DNA from: Rallus limicola
Taxonomy: Eukaryota; Chordata; Aves; Gruiformes; Rallidae
Assembly: GCA_022605955.1 (NCBI GenBank)
Contig: JAKCOZ010000021.1
Span: forward strand, 10,336,501-10,400,500
Length of the DNA stretch: 64,000 nt
Reading direction: 5' to 3'
How positions within the stretch are numbered: position 1 is the stretch's first letter; each line of letters starts with the position of its first letter. Of the stretch, positions 61,713-64,000 are shown one piece after another. The position numbers and the translations under genes are program-made. A model generated the notes under the pieces. It worked only from the letters and a program-made list of their open reading frames with translations. It searched no databases and was not told where the DNA came from.

Positions 61713-61756
61713 GGGGACATGTCATGACAAGGTCGGACTTGTCATGACATGTCCCC
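61713..61756. repeat. Perfect 19-bp inverted repeat (hairpin) with p53-family-like decamers
   Basis: GGGGACATGTCATGACAAG (61713-61731) and its exact reverse complement CTTGTCATGACATGTCCCC (61738-61756) flank a 6-nt spacer GTCGGA. The right arm plus spacer also forms two abutting p53-type decamers, GGACTTGTCA and TGACATGTCC, each matching 9 of 10 positions of RRRCWWGYYY. Confidence 0.8.
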
Positions 61757-63095
61757 GGCACTGAGCAGAGCTAGAGGTGGGATGGAGTAGAGATCCCGGG
61801 GCTCGCTCCCCATGCAGGCATGCAAGAGTTAAGGCATGCCCCTCTAGAGGCTTCGAAGGCAGCAGCTACAGGACATGTGTGACTATTATTGTCATTCCCT
61901 TCATTTTTTGCATTTCAGAAAAGTAGCTGCCCCTGGGACCAGGGTTTAGCGGCTGTGGAGGAGCTGGCAGTGTTTGCTGCTGGGCTTCTGTGAAGGTGGA
62001 TGAGGAGGGACGTTTTTATGTGGACTTTTCATAGTTAATTAAAAAAGAAAAAGATGACAGGGCCCTTGAGTCACAGAGGAAGGAAGTGTCACAAATGATG
62101 GATGACATTCCGAGGTCCTCATTGAAATATGGTCGGAGCCATCGGGTGGGAAGTGCTTGGGGCCAGCCCTCCACCTGCCCGAGGTTTGCTGGGAACACAG
62201 GGCTGGCACAGGGCTGCAGGGACACAAAGCCTTGTCCCCCGGTGTCCCGAGGGATCCCTCCTGGTTTTGGGGAGCATTTGGCAGCCTCCAGTGCTGTGGG
62301 ACCCACATATCATCTGCCTTCCCAGGTGGGAGAGCTTCTGCAGGGAGCTGAGCCCCAGGCCGCGGCCTTCCCATGTGGGTGCAGCTGTGGGCAGGGCACA
62401 GGCACCTAGTGCAATGGCACCTCTCTGCTTCCGCACCCTGGGGACACCCAGGCAGCCCCAGGCCCTTGCCGTGGTGGAAGACAGCGCAAAAGATCTGAGG
62501 GCCACCCCTGGGGACACCGTCCTGGGGCACAGCCCCCTCCAAACGCACAGGTATCACAGCAGGCCTCTCTTTGTAGTGCTATTTTTAACACACCAAAGGA
62601 GCACTCCCACCTCTGTCTGCTGGGAGTGCGGCGCGTCCCCCGCTATCTGCGCGTACGGAGCCCTGCTCATTTTCAGACCCGCCAGAGTCAGCTTCAGACA
62701 TAAAACCAAACAAGCAAACTGAAAGAGGCTTGTTGTGTAAAAAAGTTCCTCCGAATTAGCTGTATCTGGCTTGTGATCCCTTTTTGATTGAACACTTAAT
62801 AGCAGCCAGGTGTGAGCAGTCAGGGGTGCTCCCCGCGCCTGCAGCAGCCTGGGAGCGGGCGGGGGGCAGCCCACGGGCCGCTCGGTGTGTGGGCTGCCCC
62901 TGCCCTTCCCCTGCCCCCCCTCGCATCCGCGGGGACCCGGGCCTTTTGTTTCCTTCCTCGGCGCTGCACCAGTGCGGGAGATGCGCATCTGCAGCTGTGG
63001 GTTTGCACACGCATGTGTAAGTAAACGCAGAGCTTCATGTGCCAGGGTGCATGCTGGAGCATAGGCACATGCCTGGTTGGGAGGGATTCGTGCGT
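61757..63095. other. Intergenic stretch with an AT-rich island
   Basis: No gene recognised. An AT-rich patch at about 62670-62810 has the look of a conserved element. Confidence 0.45.
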
Positions 63096-63131
63096 GTGAC
63101 ACACGTGTTAGCACCCATGCACACGTGTGTG
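63090..63131. promoter_or_regulatory. Pair of CACGTG E-boxes
   Basis: Canonical palindromic E-boxes at 63102-63107 and 63122-63127 lie 20 bp apart, about two helical turns. The first is preceded by CGTGTGACACACG, itself an inverted repeat. A candidate target for MYC/MAX, USF or CLOCK-type bHLH factors. Confidence 0.4.
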
Positions 63132-64000
63132 TACATGGAGCTGGGGCTACACACCGTGCAGGCGTGGGCATGAGAGCAGCGCACTCCAGAGCTCGACAGG
63201 GACCTGGCACTCGAGGACGTTCCTCCATCCTGGTGCATCCAGCTGCATCTGCTGGTGCTTAAGCCCATTTCCACCCCTGTGCATCCATCTCTGTGCAGTC
63301 TTACTGCACTGATGTTAGACACATTCTGCCTTCATAGAGGATAATACAAGGGGGATCCCAGGGGACAGAGGCTGCCCAGAAACTACCAACTCAAAGGCAT
63401 CACTTTTCTGGAGCATAATCTGGGCCAAAAGCACAGGGCCTGGGTGGCAGCGCTCCTGACGGCACAAAAAGTACCCTCCTGTGCCAGGACGGGGCAGCGC
63501 TGTGGTGCTCAGTGGTCTGTGGTCCCCATCCTCACACCAGACCACAGGAGCCAAGGTGGCCAAGCTGCTCCTGGCTCAGCACAGCCATGGGATCCTTTCC
63601 TATCTGATGGCCCTATTAGAAATGCACTCTTTTTTTTTCCTTTTTCTATCCATTACTTTACCAAGCAATGTGATTTCCACCCAGCACTGTCCTGGAGAAA
63701 GATCTACAGTGTGTCGCTTCCAATTATAGCTCCTGAAGAGTTGGCTGTAGCTCACACAGTGATTTGATCTATTGAACTCTCAAATCCTCCAAAGAAACTC
63801 GATGATTTTATACGAACAATTCCCTTTTGCCTGCAAACACAGCATTTGCCAGAACACTTGCTGGGTGTCAGGATCTGGAAAGCCGTTTGTGCCCACAGCA
63901 GAAATCTCTGTGGGCTCCTGTGGTCTGGGGGCACAGCCTGTGCGCTGCAGAGGCACCATCCAAGCACATGGATTCTGATGATGCCTGGGCTGGGGAGTCA
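63132..64000. other. Right-edge noncoding sequence
   Basis: No gene recognised. About 63600-63850 is AT-rich relative to its flanks. Confidence 0.45.

Noticed and set aside
50000..64000. Search for SNAI1, expected next by human synteny
   Set aside because: No zinc-finger exon or SNAG-type N-terminus is seen; the gene must lie beyond the window if synteny holds.

Overview
The window is vertebrate nuclear DNA, most likely from a bird. The evidence is intron-exon genes with GT-AG junctions, CpG islands over promoters, a C/EBP-beta of 328 residues (the size I recall for chicken NF-M), and a long terminal repeat resembling avian ERVL-type elements. Species cannot be read from the sequence. The gene order CEBPB - PEDS1 (TMEM189/Kua) - UBE2V1 matches the human chromosome 20q13 block, seen here from the opposite strand.

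Layout. 1-3.6 kb: no recognised gene, apart from a weak candidate terminal exon on the minus strand. 3.6-5.5 kb: the intronless CEBPB gene (minus strand), with its TATA box, CRE-like site, uORF and internal LAP/LIP start codons. 5.5-11.6 kb: the interval between divergent CEBPB and PEDS1, ending in a CpG island with a CRE array, GC-box repeats and two inverted CCAAT boxes. 11.76-29.04 kb: PEDS1, six coding exons rebuilt exactly with phases that close on 279 residues; intron 2 carries a 1.48-kb solo LTR in sense orientation. 29-34.5 kb: intergenic, with a candidate symmetric 66-nt cassette exon. 34.6-48.2 kb: UBE2V1, four coding exons, 147 residues. 48.2-49.8 kb: its 3' UTR. 50-64 kb: a gene-poor stretch with one orphan GC-rich patch, several AT-rich islands that look like enhancers, and a cluster of perfect inverted repeats.

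Function. CEBPB is an inducible bZIP transcription factor, PEDS1 makes the vinyl-ether bond of plasmalogens, and UBE2V1 is the inactive E2 partner of UBE2N for K63-linked ubiquitin chains. They share no pathway. PEDS1 and UBE2V1 are tandem on the same strand with matching intron phase, so the read-through fusion known in mammals (Kua-UEV) would stay in frame here. I found no wholly new system. The most notable unexplained items are a perfect 19-bp hairpin with p53-family-like decamers at 61.7 kb, the phase-matched cassette exon at 31.1 kb, and a paired D-box inverted repeat in PEDS1 intron 1.
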